Source of the DNA: Pseudonocardia autotrophica
Lineage (GTDB): Bacteria > Actinomycetota > Actinomycetes > Mycobacteriales > Pseudonocardiaceae
Length of the DNA: 64,000 nt
NCBI RefSeq assembly: GCF_000717175.1
Contig: NZ_JNYD01000026.1
Coordinates: 41,561 to 105,560 of the forward strand
Reading direction: 5' to 3'
The notes under the pieces were generated by a model. It searched no databases, was not told the origin of the DNA, and worked only from the letters and a program-made list of their open reading frames with translations. The first letter of the stretch is position 1. Every line of letters begins with the position of its first letter. Both the position numbers and the translations under genes were made by a program. Of this stretch, positions 24,708 through 33,478 are shown piece after piece.

Positions 24708-25277
24708 ATGACCGAGCAGACCCTCACCGTCGACCCCGAGCGCACCGCCCTCCTCGCGGAGCTCGCCACCGCCCGCGCCGCCCTGGTCGCGACCACCCGA
24801 GGCTTGACCGACGAGCAGGCCGGCGCGCGCCCCACCGCCAGTACGCTGTGCCTGGGCGGGTTGATCAAGCACGTGGCATCCGTCGAGGAGGGGTGGATGC
24901 GGTTCGTCGTCGAGGGCCCGTCGGCCATGTCCTACGACCTGCCCGAGGGCGTGAGCTGGGCGGACTTCGCGGCCGGTACCGCCCGCGAGTACCCGCAGTG
25001 GGCGATCGACCATCAGAACGAGTTCCGGATGCTGCCCGGCGACACCCTCGCCGGGGTCGTCGCGCGCTACGAGCAGGTCGCGGCCCGCAGCGAGGAGGTC
25101 GTCGCGGCGCTCCCCGACCTGTCCGCGACGCACCCGCTGCCCGAGGCGCCGTGGAACGAGCCCGGCGGCGTGCGCAGCGCGCGCCAGGTGCTGGTGCACG
25201 TGATCGCCGAGACCGCCCAGCACGCCGGGCACGCGGACATCCTCCGCGAGTCGATCGACGGCCGCACCGCGAGCTGA
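24708..25277 (+). CDS. DinB/DUF664-family protein
   Basis: 189 residues forming a four-helix DinB-type bundle: ERTALLAELATARAALVATT (helix 1), LIKHVASVEEGWMRFV (with the first metal-ligand His), a long linker, and VHVIAETAQHAGHADILRES carrying the remaining His ligands. The family includes metal-dependent thiol S-transferases using bacillithiol or mycothiol; mycothiol would be the cofactor in an actinobacterium, but activity is unproven. It is divergent from the WYL regulator and probably controlled by it. The start ATG 24708 follows GAGAGGACACACC. Confidence 0.85.
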   Translation: MTEQTLTVDPERTALLAELATARAALVATTRGLTDEQAGARPTASTLCLGGLIKHVASVEEGWMRFVVEGPSAMSYDLPEGVSWADFAAGTAREYPQWAIDHQNEFRMLPGDTLAGVVARYEQVAARSEEVVAALPDLSATHPLPEAPWNEPGGVRSARQVLVHVIAETAQHAGHADILRESIDGRTAS

Positions 25278-25284
25278 CATCACT

Positions 25285-26391
25285 GTGCCCGTGACCCGCC
25301 TCGGCGCCCGTGCGCTCAACCGCGCGACGCTCGCCCGCCAGCTCCTGCTCGACCGAGCGGATCTCCCGATCCTCGCGGCCGTCGCGCACCTGTGCGGCCT
25401 GCAGGCCCAGGAACCGCAGGAGCCGTTCGCAGGACTCTGGTCGCGGCTGCGGGCGTTCGACCCGGAGGTGCTGTCGGGCCTGCTCGTCGACCGGCGGGTC
25501 GTCCGGACCACGTTGATGCGGCGCACCATCCACCTCGTCACCGCGGAGGACGCGCTGGCCTGGCGGGCGCGACACCACGCGATGCTCCGCCAGCGGATGC
25601 TCGGGGTGTACCGGCGCGACCTCGACGGGGTGGACCTCGACGAGGTCGCGGCGGCGGCCGCGGAGGTGATGGCCGACGGCACGCCGCGCACCATGCCGGA
25701 GCTCGGGCGCGTGCTGGCCGAGCGCTGGCCTTCGGCCGGGCCGCGACCGCTGGGCGAGGCGGCGGTGGCCGCGCTGGTCCCGATGGTGCAGCTCCCGCCG
25801 CGCGGGGTGTGGCGACGAACCGCGGGCGCGCAGAACCTCCCGATGGCCGCCTGGCTCGGCCGCGACTGCGACCCGCCCGCGCCGGACGGGACGGACCCCG
25901 TCGGGCGGGACCTGGTCCGTCGCTACCTCGCCGCGTTCGGCCCGGCCGCCACCGCGGACCTGCGCGCCTGGTCCGGGCTCGCCGGGCTGCCCGGCGCGGT
26001 CGCCGCGGTCCGGGACGAGCTGGTCTCCTTCCGGGACGAGCGCGGCCGTGAGCTGCTCGACCTGCCGGACGCGCCTCGTCCCGACCCCGACACCCCGGCC
26101 CCGGTGCGGTTCCTCCCGGCCTTCGACAACGCGCTGCTCGGCTACGACGACCGCAGCCGCATCGTCGACGCGGACCACCGCGGCCTGTCCGTGGCGGGCG
26201 AGCGCGCCGTCCTCGTCGACGGCCGCGTCGCCGGCCTGTGGACCGTCGACGACGGCACGGTGACCGTCACTCCCCTGCGGCGGTTCTCCCGGGCCGACCG
26301 GGCCGCGGTCGCCGAGGAGGGACGGGCGCTGGCCGGCTTCCTGTCCGCCGGCGACCACCATCGCGTGCGGGTGGCGGCCTCGCGCCGGTGA
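25285..26391 (+). CDS. winged-helix protein of the AlkZ/YcaQ (HTH_42) family
   Basis: 368 residues of the HTH_42 family, which includes the DNA glycosylases YcaQ (AlkX) and AlkZ. The catalytic Q-hydrophobe-Q/D signature is readable as Q40-A-Q42 in HLCGLQAQEPQEP, followed by LVDRRVVRTTLMRRTIHLV and, near the end, LLGYDDRSRI. These enzymes excise bulky alkylated bases or unhook interstrand crosslinks. QxQ is the AlkZ-like version. It starts GTG 25285, 8 nt after the DinB gene, and may be cotranscribed with it. Glycosylase activity is inferred from the motif. Confidence 0.75.
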   Translation: MPVTRLGARALNRATLARQLLLDRADLPILAAVAHLCGLQAQEPQEPFAGLWSRLRAFDPEVLSGLLVDRRVVRTTLMRRTIHLVTAEDALAWRARHHAMLRQRMLGVYRRDLDGVDLDEVAAAAAEVMADGTPRTMPELGRVLAERWPSAGPRPLGEAAVAALVPMVQLPPRGVWRRTAGAQNLPMAAWLGRDCDPPAPDGTDPVGRDLVRRYLAAFGPAATADLRAWSGLAGLPGAVAAVRDELVSFRDERGRELLDLPDAPRPDPDTPAPVRFLPAFDNALLGYDDRSRIVDADHRGLSVAGERAVLVDGRVAGLWTVDDGTVTVTPLRRFSRADRAAVAEEGRALAGFLSAGDHHRVRVAASRR

Positions 26392-26399
26392 TCCCGTGC

Positions 26400-27818
26400 T
26401 CAGTAGGCGCGGCCGAGCAGCACGGTGTGCCGGGCGGGCTCCCCGGTGACGAGGCAGGTGGGGGCGGGCGGCTCGGCGTCGACCAGGCAGCGGATCGTGG
26501 CGCCGGTCCGCTCGCCGAGCACCCGTTCCGACTCCTCGGCGCCGGACCAGGCGGCGAGGAACAGCCCGCCCTCCCCGACCCGCGCCGTGAACTCGTCGAG
26601 GTCGGTGACCGGGTGGGTGTGCTCCTCCCGGAACGTGCGCGACGCGGCGAGCAGCCCGTCCTGGATCTCGTCGAGCAGAGCGACCGCGGCCCGCGCCGCG
26701 CCGTCGAGCGGGGCCGAGGTCTTGCTGCGGTCGTCGCGGCGGACCAGGGTGGCCCGCCCCGAGACGAGCTCCCGCGCGCCCAGCTCGATCCGGACCGGGA
26801 CGCCCTTCAGCTCCCAGTCGACCGAGCGGCGCCCGAACGACGTGTGGGTACGGGCGTCGAGGTGGGCGCGGACCCCCGCGCCACGCAGATCCGCCTCGAG
26901 ACGCGCGGCCGCCGCGGCGACCTCGGCCTCCTCGTCGAGCTGCAGGACCACCACCTGGTGCGGCGCGATCGCCGGCGGCAGCCGCAGCCCGTGGTCGTCG
27001 CCGTGGACCATGATCACCCCGCCGATCATGCGGGTCGACGTGCCCCAGGACGTGGTGGCGGCGTGCCGGTGCTCCCCCTCGGCGTCGGAGAACCGGATGT
27101 CGAAGGCGCGGGCGAAGTTGTGGCCCAGATCGTGGCTGGTCCCCATCTGCAGCGCCTTGCCGTCGCGCATCAGCGCCTCGCAGGTGTAGGTGTGCTCGGC
27201 CCCGGCGAACCGTTCGCCCGGCGACTTCTCGCCGGTCACCACGGAGATCGCGAGCGTCTCCTCCATGAACCGCCGGTAGACCTCGAGCATGCGCCGGGTC
27301 TCCTCGACCGCCTCCTCCCGGGTGGCGTGCGCGGTGTGCCCCTCCTGCCAGAGGAACTCGGTGGTGCGCAGGAACAGTCGTGGGCGCAGCTCCCAGCGCA
27401 CCACGCTGTTCCAGAGGTTGAGCATCAGCGGCAGGTCCCGGTGGGACTGCACCCACCGGGCGAAGTAGTGGTTGACGACCGTCTCGGACGTCGGGCGCAC
27501 CGCCAGCGGCTCGGCGAGCTCCTCCCCGCCGCCGTGGGTGACCACGGCCAGCTCCGGAGAGAAGCCGTCGACGTGCTCCTGCTCCTTCTCGAGGAAGCTC
27601 ATCGGGATGAACATCGGGAACGCGGCGTTCACGGCACCGGTCGCCTTGATCCGCCGGTCCATGTCGGCCTGCATGAGCTCCCAGATCGCGTAGCCCCACG
27701 GTCGGACGACCATGCTCCCGCGCACCGGGCCGGTCTCGGCCAGTTCGGCGCGAGCGACGACGTCCTGGTACCAGGCGGGGAAGTTCGCCGCCTGCGGGGT
27801 GAGCACTGCCTTGGCCAC
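26400..27818 (-). CDS. proS: prolyl-tRNA synthetase, short archaeal/eukaryotic type
   Basis: 472 residues, class II synthetase charging tRNA-Pro. Motif 2 region LFLRTTEFLWQEGHTAHAT and the proline pocket LAVRPTSETVVNHYFARW are clear; VIMVHGDDHGLRLPPAIAP is motif 3 and leads to the anticodon-binding domain. There is no ~180-residue editing insertion, and a C-terminal zinc-like extension is present (PTCLVTGEPARHTVLLGRAY), which marks the archaeal/eukaryotic type rather than the longer bacterial type. GTG 27818 gives VAKAVLTPQ. It stands alone in its operon. Whether the genome has another prolyl-tRNA synthetase cannot be seen here. Confidence 0.9.
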   Translation of the reverse strand: MAKAVLTPQAANFPAWYQDVVARAELAETGPVRGSMVVRPWGYAIWELMQADMDRRIKATGAVNAAFPMFIPMSFLEKEQEHVDGFSPELAVVTHGGGEELAEPLAVRPTSETVVNHYFARWVQSHRDLPLMLNLWNSVVRWELRPRLFLRTTEFLWQEGHTAHATREEAVEETRRMLEVYRRFMEETLAISVVTGEKSPGERFAGAEHTYTCEALMRDGKALQMGTSHDLGHNFARAFDIRFSDAEGEHRHAATTSWGTSTRMIGGVIMVHGDDHGLRLPPAIAPHQVVVLQLDEEAEVAAAAARLEADLRGAGVRAHLDARTHTSFGRRSVDWELKGVPVRIELGARELVSGRATLVRRDDRSKTSAPLDGAARAAVALLDEIQDGLLAASRTFREEHTHPVTDLDEFTARVGEGGLFLAAWSGAEESERVLGERTGATIRCLVDAEPPAPTCLVTGEPARHTVLLGRAY

Positions 27819-27957
27819 GGTCCGGTCTTCCGCTGCGGGTGTGCCTGCGGCACACCGGGAATCATGAGCTGACAGCGGGAACGCTAGCCGGGTGCGGCAA
27901 TCGGTTATCCCGGACGAATGCGTTATCGGGGACGGCCGGGCACGGTACGGTCGGCCG

Positions 27958-28707
27958 ATGCTGGCGCGAGCGTGGGGAATGGGCCGGTCCCTGGCGATGT
28001 ACCACGGCATCCCCGGCCGGCACCGGCGGATGGTGCGGTTCTACCGGCAGTTCCTCGGCCCCGGCGACCTCGCGCTCGACGTCGGCGCGCACGTGGGCAG
28101 CCGGGTGCGGGCGTGGCGGCGGATCGGCGCCCGGGTGATCGCGGTCGAGCCGCAGCCGGACTGTGTGCGGGTGCTACGCCTGTTCTTCGGCCGCGATCGC
28201 GGCGTGACGATCCTGCCCGGCGCGGTCGGCGCCGAGTCGGGGCGCGCGCGGATCGGCGTGTCCACCCGGACCCCGACGGTCTCGTCGATGTCGCCGGACT
28301 GGATCCGGACCGTCTCCGCCGACAGCGGGTTCTCCTGGGTGCGGTGGGACCACGAGGTCGAGGTCGACGTCGTGACCCTCGACGACCTCGTCGCCGCGCA
28401 CGGCACCCCGGCCTTCTGCAAGATCGACGTCGAGGGCTTCGAGGCCGAGGCGCTGGCCGGGCTCCACACGCCGGTGCGGGCGCTGTCGTTCGAGTACCTG
28501 CCGCCCGCGCACGACGCCGCACTGGCCGCCCTCGACCTCGTGGCGGACCTCGGGTCCTACACCTACAACTACTCCCCCGTCGAGACCCTGCGGTTCGCGA
28601 GCGACCGCTGGCTCACGGCCGACGAGCTGGTGCGGCTGCTGGAGCGGTACCGCCCGCTCGGCCGCTCCGGCGACGTCTACGCGCGGCTGTCCGCCCCCGC
28701 TTCCTGA
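27958..28707 (+). CDS. FkbM-family SAM-dependent methyltransferase
   Basis: 249 residues. The SAM-binding motif LALDVGAHVGSRVRAW lies near residues 37-52, the acidic strand end in VIAVEPQPDCV, and FCKIDVEGFEAEALAGL is the FkbM signature. The family O-methylates sugars, glycolipids or polyketide parts. I chose ATG 27958 because the SAM domain begins soon after it; a GTG 22 codons upstream (27892) is also in frame. It is divergent from the prolyl-tRNA synthetase and its 3' end overlaps the convergent SGNH hydrolase by 31 nt. The acceptor is unknown. Confidence 0.83.
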   Translation: MLARAWGMGRSLAMYHGIPGRHRRMVRFYRQFLGPGDLALDVGAHVGSRVRAWRRIGARVIAVEPQPDCVRVLRLFFGRDRGVTILPGAVGAESGRARIGVSTRTPTVSSMSPDWIRTVSADSGFSWVRWDHEVEVDVVTLDDLVAAHGTPAFCKIDVEGFEAEALAGLHTPVRALSFEYLPPAHDAALAALDLVADLGSYTYNYSPVETLRFASDRWLTADELVRLLERYRPLGRSGDVYARLSAPAS

Positions 28708-29459
28708 CGCGGCGGGGGCACCGGCACCCAGCCGACGTACTTGCCGGTGCGGCCGTCGCCGGAGGAGCGGCCGCGCAGGCGCCGCCCGATCCAGGGCAGG
28801 ACGTGCTCGCGGTAGTACCGCAGCTCCGCCGTCAGCCGGCGGTTCCGGGGCGAGTCGGTGCGCACCTCCTGCACCGCCGCGCCCTCGCCGAGCGCCGCCA
28901 GGACCAGCGCGGCGACGCGCCGGTGGCCCTCGGCGTTGAGGTGGAGGCGGTCGGGCGACCAGTACTCCGGCCGGCGGATCTCGGTGTCGTGGAAGACGTC
29001 GACGAGCTCGACGCCGTGCGCCGCGGCGATCTCCGCCACGCGGGTGGTGAGGAGCTCGGCCCGGGCGTGCACGGCCCGCCCGAACGGCAGCTGCGACGAG
29101 GGGTCGGCGCCGCTGAGCAGGACGAGCCGCACGCCGGCATCGGTGCACCGCTGCACGGCCCGCTCCGTCAGCGCGGCCAGCCGCTCGACGTCCGCCCGCG
29201 GGCGCAGCATGTCGTTGCCGCCGCCGTTGAGGGTCATCAGCGTGGGCGCGGGGTCGAGGGCCAGCGCGGCGTCGAGCTGCTCGGTGACGACGGGTTCGAG
29301 CAGGCGCCCGCGGATCGCGAGGTTGGCGTACCGGACGCCCTCGGGCCGGGTGGCCGCGAGCCCCGCCGCCACCCGGTCGGCCCATCCCCTGGTCGTCCCG
29401 TCGGGCTGCTCGTCCCCGACGCCCTCCGTGAAGCTGTCCCCGATCGCCACGTACCGCAC
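28677..29459 (-). CDS. SGNH/GDSL hydrolase family protein
   Basis: 260 residues. Block I is AIGDSFTEGVGD near residues 5-16 with the nucleophile Ser, block II Gly in ANLAIRGR, block III NGGGNDML with the oxyanion Asn, and block V DRLHLNAEGHR with the Asp-x-x-His pair. All four SGNH residues are present, so it should be an active esterase or deacylase. There is no signal peptide, so it is intracellular. A tail of about 55 residues (GRRLRGRSSGDGRTGKYVGW) is basic. GTG 29459 opens the first strand directly. Confidence 0.87.
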   Translation of the reverse strand: MRYVAIGDSFTEGVGDEQPDGTTRGWADRVAAGLAATRPEGVRYANLAIRGRLLEPVVTEQLDAALALDPAPTLMTLNGGGNDMLRPRADVERLAALTERAVQRCTDAGVRLVLLSGADPSSQLPFGRAVHARAELLTTRVAEIAAAHGVELVDVFHDTEIRRPEYWSPDRLHLNAEGHRRVAALVLAALGEGAAVQEVRTDSPRNRRLTAELRYYREHVLPWIGRRLRGRSSGDGRTGKYVGWVPVPPPRQEAGADSRA

Positions 29460-29503
29460 GCGGCCATTGTCCCCGCGGCCCGATCGGCCCCTCGACACCC
29501 TCG

Positions 29504-29523
29504 CTGAGCGAACGTTCGTGAAG
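29504..29523. promoter_or_regulatory. CTGAGCGAACGTTC operator before luciferase-like monooxygenase gene
   Basis: CTGAGCGAACGTTC (29504-29517) contains the perfect palindrome CGAACGTTCG (29509-29518). It lies about 50 nt before the ATG of the flavin monooxygenase. The same 14 nt occur in reverse orientation at 38487-38500, in another promoter of this locus. Confidence 0.55.
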
Positions 29524-29569
29524 TAGGGTCGACAGCGGTGATCACCGGCGATCAGAGGAGTGGTACGGA

Positions 29570-30784
29570 ATGGCGGTCAAGCTCCGGCACGGCGTCTTCA
29601 TGGCCCCCTTCCACCGGACGGACGAGAACCCGACCCTGCTCTTCCGGCAGGACCTGAAGCTGATGGAGCTGCTCGACGACCTCGGCTTCCAGGAGGCCTG
29701 GATCGGCGAGCACCACTCGGCGGGCATGGAGACCATCGCGTCCCCGGAGCTGTTCATCGCGGCGGCGGCCGAGCGCACGCGGCACCTGCGGCTGGGCACC
29801 GGGGTGGTGTCGCTGCCGTACCACAACCCGCTCATGGTGGCCGACCGGATCGTGCAGCTCGACCACATGACGCAGGGCCGCGTGATGTTCGGCGCCGGGC
29901 CCGGCCTGCTGGCGTCGGACGCGCTCATGCTGGGCATCGACCCGGCGGTCCAGCGCGACCGGATGGCCGAGGCGCTCGACGTGATCCTCCGGCTGTTCCG
30001 CGGCGAGGTCGTGACCGAGCGGACCGACTGGTACGAGCTGGTCGAGGCGCGCCTGCACCTCCCGCCCTACTCCGACCCGCACCCCGAGGTGTGCGTGGCC
30101 AGCGCCGTGACCCCGTCGGGCGGCCGCCTGGCCGGCCGGTACGACCTCGGCATGTTGTGCGTCGCGGCGGGCGAGAACGCCGGGTTCGACGCCCTCGACG
30201 TCAACTGGCGGGTGGCGAACGAGGTCGCCGCCGAGCACGGCCGCACGATGGACCCGAGCCGGTTGCGGCTCGTCGTCGGGATGCACCTCGCGGAGACCCG
30301 CGAGGAGGCGATGGCGCAGGCCCGGCACGGCCTGCAGGCCCAGGTCGACTACCTGAACAACAACATGCCGCGGATCTTCGTCCCCGACGGCGTCGACCTC
30401 GTGGAGTGGTACGCGGAGCAGGGGGCGGGCGTGATCGGCACGCCGGACGACGCGATCGCCCGGATCGAGCGCCTGCAGCAGAAGATGCCGGGCTTCGGCG
30501 CCCTGCTCCTCAACGCCCACGACTGGGCCACGTGGGAGAACACGAAGCGCTCCTACGAGCTCTACGCCCGGTACGTCATCCCGCACTTCGAGCGGTCGAA
30601 CGCGCCCCGGCAGGCCTCCTACCGGTGGGTCACGGAGCACCAGTCCGAGCTCACGGAGAAGCGCACCGCCGCGGCCCGGGCGATGTTCGACAAGCACGAG
30701 GCGGAGTGGGCCGCGAAGCGGTCGGACGAGCCGTCGGGCAACGGGGCGCGACCGGCGGCGGGGCGGGAGTCCGCCTTCGGCTGA
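29570..30784 (+). CDS. LLM-class (luciferase-like) flavin-dependent monooxygenase
   Basis: 404 residues of the bacterial-luciferase-like monooxygenase superfamily, which use reduced FMN from a separate reductase. Typical segments are LLDDLGFQEAWIGEHHSAGM (residues ~35-54), RLGTGVVSLPYHNPLMVADR and GRVMFGAGPGLLASDA. The extended C-terminus (VTEHQSELTEKRTAAARAMF) is seen in the limonene-monooxygenase-like subgroup. No reductase gene lies next to it. It is followed by an MHS carrier on the same strand, so it may start breakdown of a hydrophobic or alicyclic compound. Clear ribosome site: AGAGGAGTGGTACGG before ATG 29570. Confidence 0.87.
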   Translation: MAVKLRHGVFMAPFHRTDENPTLLFRQDLKLMELLDDLGFQEAWIGEHHSAGMETIASPELFIAAAAERTRHLRLGTGVVSLPYHNPLMVADRIVQLDHMTQGRVMFGAGPGLLASDALMLGIDPAVQRDRMAEALDVILRLFRGEVVTERTDWYELVEARLHLPPYSDPHPEVCVASAVTPSGGRLAGRYDLGMLCVAAGENAGFDALDVNWRVANEVAAEHGRTMDPSRLRLVVGMHLAETREEAMAQARHGLQAQVDYLNNNMPRIFVPDGVDLVEWYAEQGAGVIGTPDDAIARIERLQQKMPGFGALLLNAHDWATWENTKRSYELYARYVIPHFERSNAPRQASYRWVTEHQSELTEKRTAAARAMFDKHEAEWAAKRSDEPSGNGARPAAGRESAFG

Positions 30785-30925
30785 TCGCCTCTCGACGGAC
30801 GGGCACGTCCCCCGATCACCCGATCCCCGGGTCATCCCGGGGCCCGGTCGGCCGGTCGATCCCGGCGGCGTCCCCTTCGGACGACCCTGTGGATCACCGC
30901 ACCACACCGACCGGAAGAGGGAACC

Positions 30926-32266
30926 ATGACCACCGCCGTCCGCACCCCGCCGTCCAGCCCGGCCCCCGCCGCCGGCCCGCCGCCCGACCGCCGGGCGATC
31001 CGCCGGATCAACCTCGCCAGCATGGCCGGCACCACGATCGAGTACTACGACTACTTCATCTACGGCACGGCCGCCGCGCTCGTCTTCGACAAGGTGTTCT
31101 TCCCGAGCATGGGCGGCGTCACCGGCGCGATCGCGGCGTTCGGGACCTTCGCCGTGGCGTTCGTGTTCCGGCCCGTGGGGTCCATCCTGTTCGGTCACAT
31201 CGGCGACCGGCTCGGCCGCAAGCGCACGCTGATCCTCACGCTGATGATGATGGGCCTGTGCACCGTCGCGGTCGGGCTGTTGCCCGGGGCGGCGACGATC
31301 GGGATCGCCGCGCCGATCCTGCTGGTCGCCCTCCGCGCCGTGCAAGGCCTCGCCGTCGGCGGGGAGTGGGCCGGTGCCGCCCTGTTCGCGTCCGAGAACG
31401 CCCCGGACGGGCGGCGCGGCCGGTTCGCCCTCTACCCGCAGGTCGGCGCCACCGTCGCCTTCGCGCTCGCCGCGGGCACCTTCCTCGTCGTCGACCTGGG
31501 GATCGGCGAGACGAGCGCGGCCTTCCTCAGCTGGGGCTGGCGGGTGCCGTTCGTGCTCAGCGCGCTGCTGATCGGGGTCGGGCTGTACGTGCGCCTCCAC
31601 ACCGAGGAGACGCCGGTCTTCACCGCCGCCGCCCGCACACCCCGCCGCCGCGGGGTGCCGTTCCTCGAGGTGTGGCGACGCCAGCCCCGGACGATGCTGC
31701 TGGCGACCGGCCTGACGACCGGGATCTTCGCCGTCATGTCCATCGCCTCGGTCTACCTGACGAGCTACGCGACGAGCGCCCTCGGGATGAGCACGGCGGG
31801 CATCCTCGTGATCGACATCATCGGGGGGATCGCCACGGTCGCGATCACCGCCACCGCCGCCGTCCTCTCCGATCGGTTCGGACGGCGTCCGCTCGTCCTG
31901 GCGGGATGCATCGCGCTGGCCGTGTGGTCGCTGGTGCTCTTCCCGCTCATCGACACCCGCTCGCCCCTCGCGATCGGCACCGGCATCGTCGTCCTGCTCG
32001 GCCTGATCGGCCTGGCCTACGGTCCGCTCGGCGCCTACCTGCCCGAGATGTTCTCCACCCGGCACCGCTACACCGGCGCCGGCCTGAGCTACAACCTGGG
32101 CGGGGTCCTCGGTGGAGCGGGCATCCTGCTGGCCGCCGCCCCGCTGGCCGCCTCCGGCTGGGGCCCGATCGCCCTCGGGGTCTGCACGGCGGCGCTGGTG
32201 CTGATCTCCGTCGGCTGCCTGTGGGTCCTCCCGGAGACGCGCGACACCTCGCTCACCGACGTGTGA
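30926..32266 (+). CDS. MFS transporter, metabolite:H+ symporter (MHS) type
   Basis: 446 residues with 12 predicted helices. The MHS signature GTTIEYYDYFIYGTAAALVF is at about residues 34-53, FGHIGDRLGRKRTL the loop 2-3 motif, GLAVGGEWAGAALFASE the TM4-5 motif, and LSDRFGRRPLVL the repeat in the second half. MHS carriers import carboxylates or osmolytes with protons. ATG 30926 has GAGGGAACC upstream. It follows the monooxygenase gene by 141 nt and is closed by a strong terminator hairpin. Confidence 0.88.
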   Translation: MTTAVRTPPSSPAPAAGPPPDRRAIRRINLASMAGTTIEYYDYFIYGTAAALVFDKVFFPSMGGVTGAIAAFGTFAVAFVFRPVGSILFGHIGDRLGRKRTLILTLMMMGLCTVAVGLLPGAATIGIAAPILLVALRAVQGLAVGGEWAGAALFASENAPDGRRGRFALYPQVGATVAFALAAGTFLVVDLGIGETSAAFLSWGWRVPFVLSALLIGVGLYVRLHTEETPVFTAAARTPRRRGVPFLEVWRRQPRTMLLATGLTTGIFAVMSIASVYLTSYATSALGMSTAGILVIDIIGGIATVAITATAAVLSDRFGRRPLVLAGCIALAVWSLVLFPLIDTRSPLAIGTGIVVLLGLIGLAYGPLGAYLPEMFSTRHRYTGAGLSYNLGGVLGGAGILLAAAPLAASGWGPIALGVCTAALVLISVGCLWVLPETRDTSLTDV

Positions 32267-32277
32267 GACGCACCCGC

Positions 32278-32312
32278 CACGAGGTCCCGGCCGGAAGGGC
32301 CGGGACCTCGTG
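32278..32312. terminator. strong hairpin terminator, probably bidirectional
   Basis: CACGAGGTCCCGGCC (32278-32292) and GGCCGGGACCTCGTG (32298-32312) form a perfect 15-bp stem with a GGAAG loop. It lies 12 nt after the MFS stop and 12 nt before the stop of the convergent amidohydrolase, so it can end transcription from both sides. There is no U tract, as is usual in high-GC actinobacteria. Confidence 0.85.
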
Positions 32313-32323
32313 CGCGGCCGGGA

Positions 32324-33478
32324 TCATCCGACCGGGTACCCGGTGCCGGGCAGCAGCGGCAGGCCGTAGAGCGCGCTCGCGTTGCCACCGAGGATCCGGC
32401 CGAACCGGTCGTGGTCCCGCCGGACCGACAGCGGGAAGGACTCCGGCTCGTCGAAGTCCCAGTGCGGGTAGTCGGAGGAGAACATCAGCTTGTCGGCCAT
32501 GCCGGAGGACTCGAAGAGGGTGAGGACGTCGTCGAACCAGCGGGGGTTCTCCGGCTCCTCCATCGGCTGCGTGGTGAACCAGAGGTGGTCGCGGATGTAC
32601 TCCGACGGCTTGCGCTGCAACGAGACCTCGCGCGGCATCATCCGGTGGGCGTGGTCCATCCGCCACGCCAGCGGGACCACCCAGGACCAGCCGAGCTCGA
32701 CCATCGCGACCTTGAGCCCCGGGAAGCGGTCGAACGTACCCTCGAAGACCAGGCTGGCGATCACCGGGAAGTTCAGCCCGGCGAAGTCGCAGTGCTCCTC
32801 GAAGTAGAAGTTCGCGGGACCCGACGGCGTGATCCGCCGGCCGGAGAGCACATGGAAACCGACCGGCAGCCCGTAGTGCTCGCAGGCCTCCAGCACCGGC
32901 CAGTACTTGCGGTGCCCGATGCCCCGCTCGTTGTCCGGGGCGAGCATCACCTGCACCCAGCGGTCGCCCGCGGGCCCCTCCTTGCGCCGCACGATCTCCT
33001 CGACGGCCAGGTCCGGGATCTCGTACGGCAGGTTGATCGAGCCGTACCAGCGCGGGTCGTCGGCGAACCACACCTCCTCGCGGTAGGTGTTCAGCGCGGT
33101 GCAGAAGGCGGCGCAGAACTCCGCGGGCACCCGCATCCCGCCGCTGAGCGGGAAGCCGCCGATGTCGTTGAGCACGGCGGCGCTCATGTCGTAGGGGTCG
33201 AGCAGCTGTTCGCGCGCGAAGGCCGGGTCGATGCCGGGCGCCCCTCCGCCTGGCGGCACGGCGTCCCACCGGCTGGCGAACTCCCGGTGCCGGGGGCGGT
33301 CGCCGCCGGGCGCGCCCGCCCGCAGGCCGGTGTGGACGAGGTAGTCCTGCCAGCGCTGCGGCAGGTGCCGCAGCACCCCCGGGATCGCCGGGTTCATCGA
33401 CGGGTGGACGTCCGCATCGATGATCCCGAGCTTCGCACCGGCCCGGACCGGGGCCTCGACGGTGGCCTCGAGCGTCAT
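32324..33478 (-). CDS. amidohydrolase family protein (ACMSD-like, PF04909)
   Basis: 384 residues. The metal-dependent amidohydrolase-2 fold is shown by the first ligands in GIIDADVHPSMNP (residues ~18-30), VGFHVLSGRR (mid His), LGWSWVVPLAWRMDHAHRMM and the C-terminal metal Asp in MFSSDYPHWDFDEP. Relatives decarboxylate or hydrolyse aromatic or ring-cleavage intermediates. It overlaps the alpha-hydroxyacid oxidase gene by 4 nt (ATGA) and is a clear paralogue of the amidohydrolase at 36098-37189. The substrate is unknown. Confidence 0.85.
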   Translation of the reverse strand: MTLEATVEAPVRAGAKLGIIDADVHPSMNPAIPGVLRHLPQRWQDYLVHTGLRAGAPGGDRPRHREFASRWDAVPPGGGAPGIDPAFAREQLLDPYDMSAAVLNDIGGFPLSGGMRVPAEFCAAFCTALNTYREEVWFADDPRWYGSINLPYEIPDLAVEEIVRRKEGPAGDRWVQVMLAPDNERGIGHRKYWPVLEACEHYGLPVGFHVLSGRRITPSGPANFYFEEHCDFAGLNFPVIASLVFEGTFDRFPGLKVAMVELGWSWVVPLAWRMDHAHRMMPREVSLQRKPSEYIRDHLWFTTQPMEEPENPRWFDDVLTLFESSGMADKLMFSSDYPHWDFDEPESFPLSVRRDHDRFGRILGGNASALYGLPLLPGTGYPVG

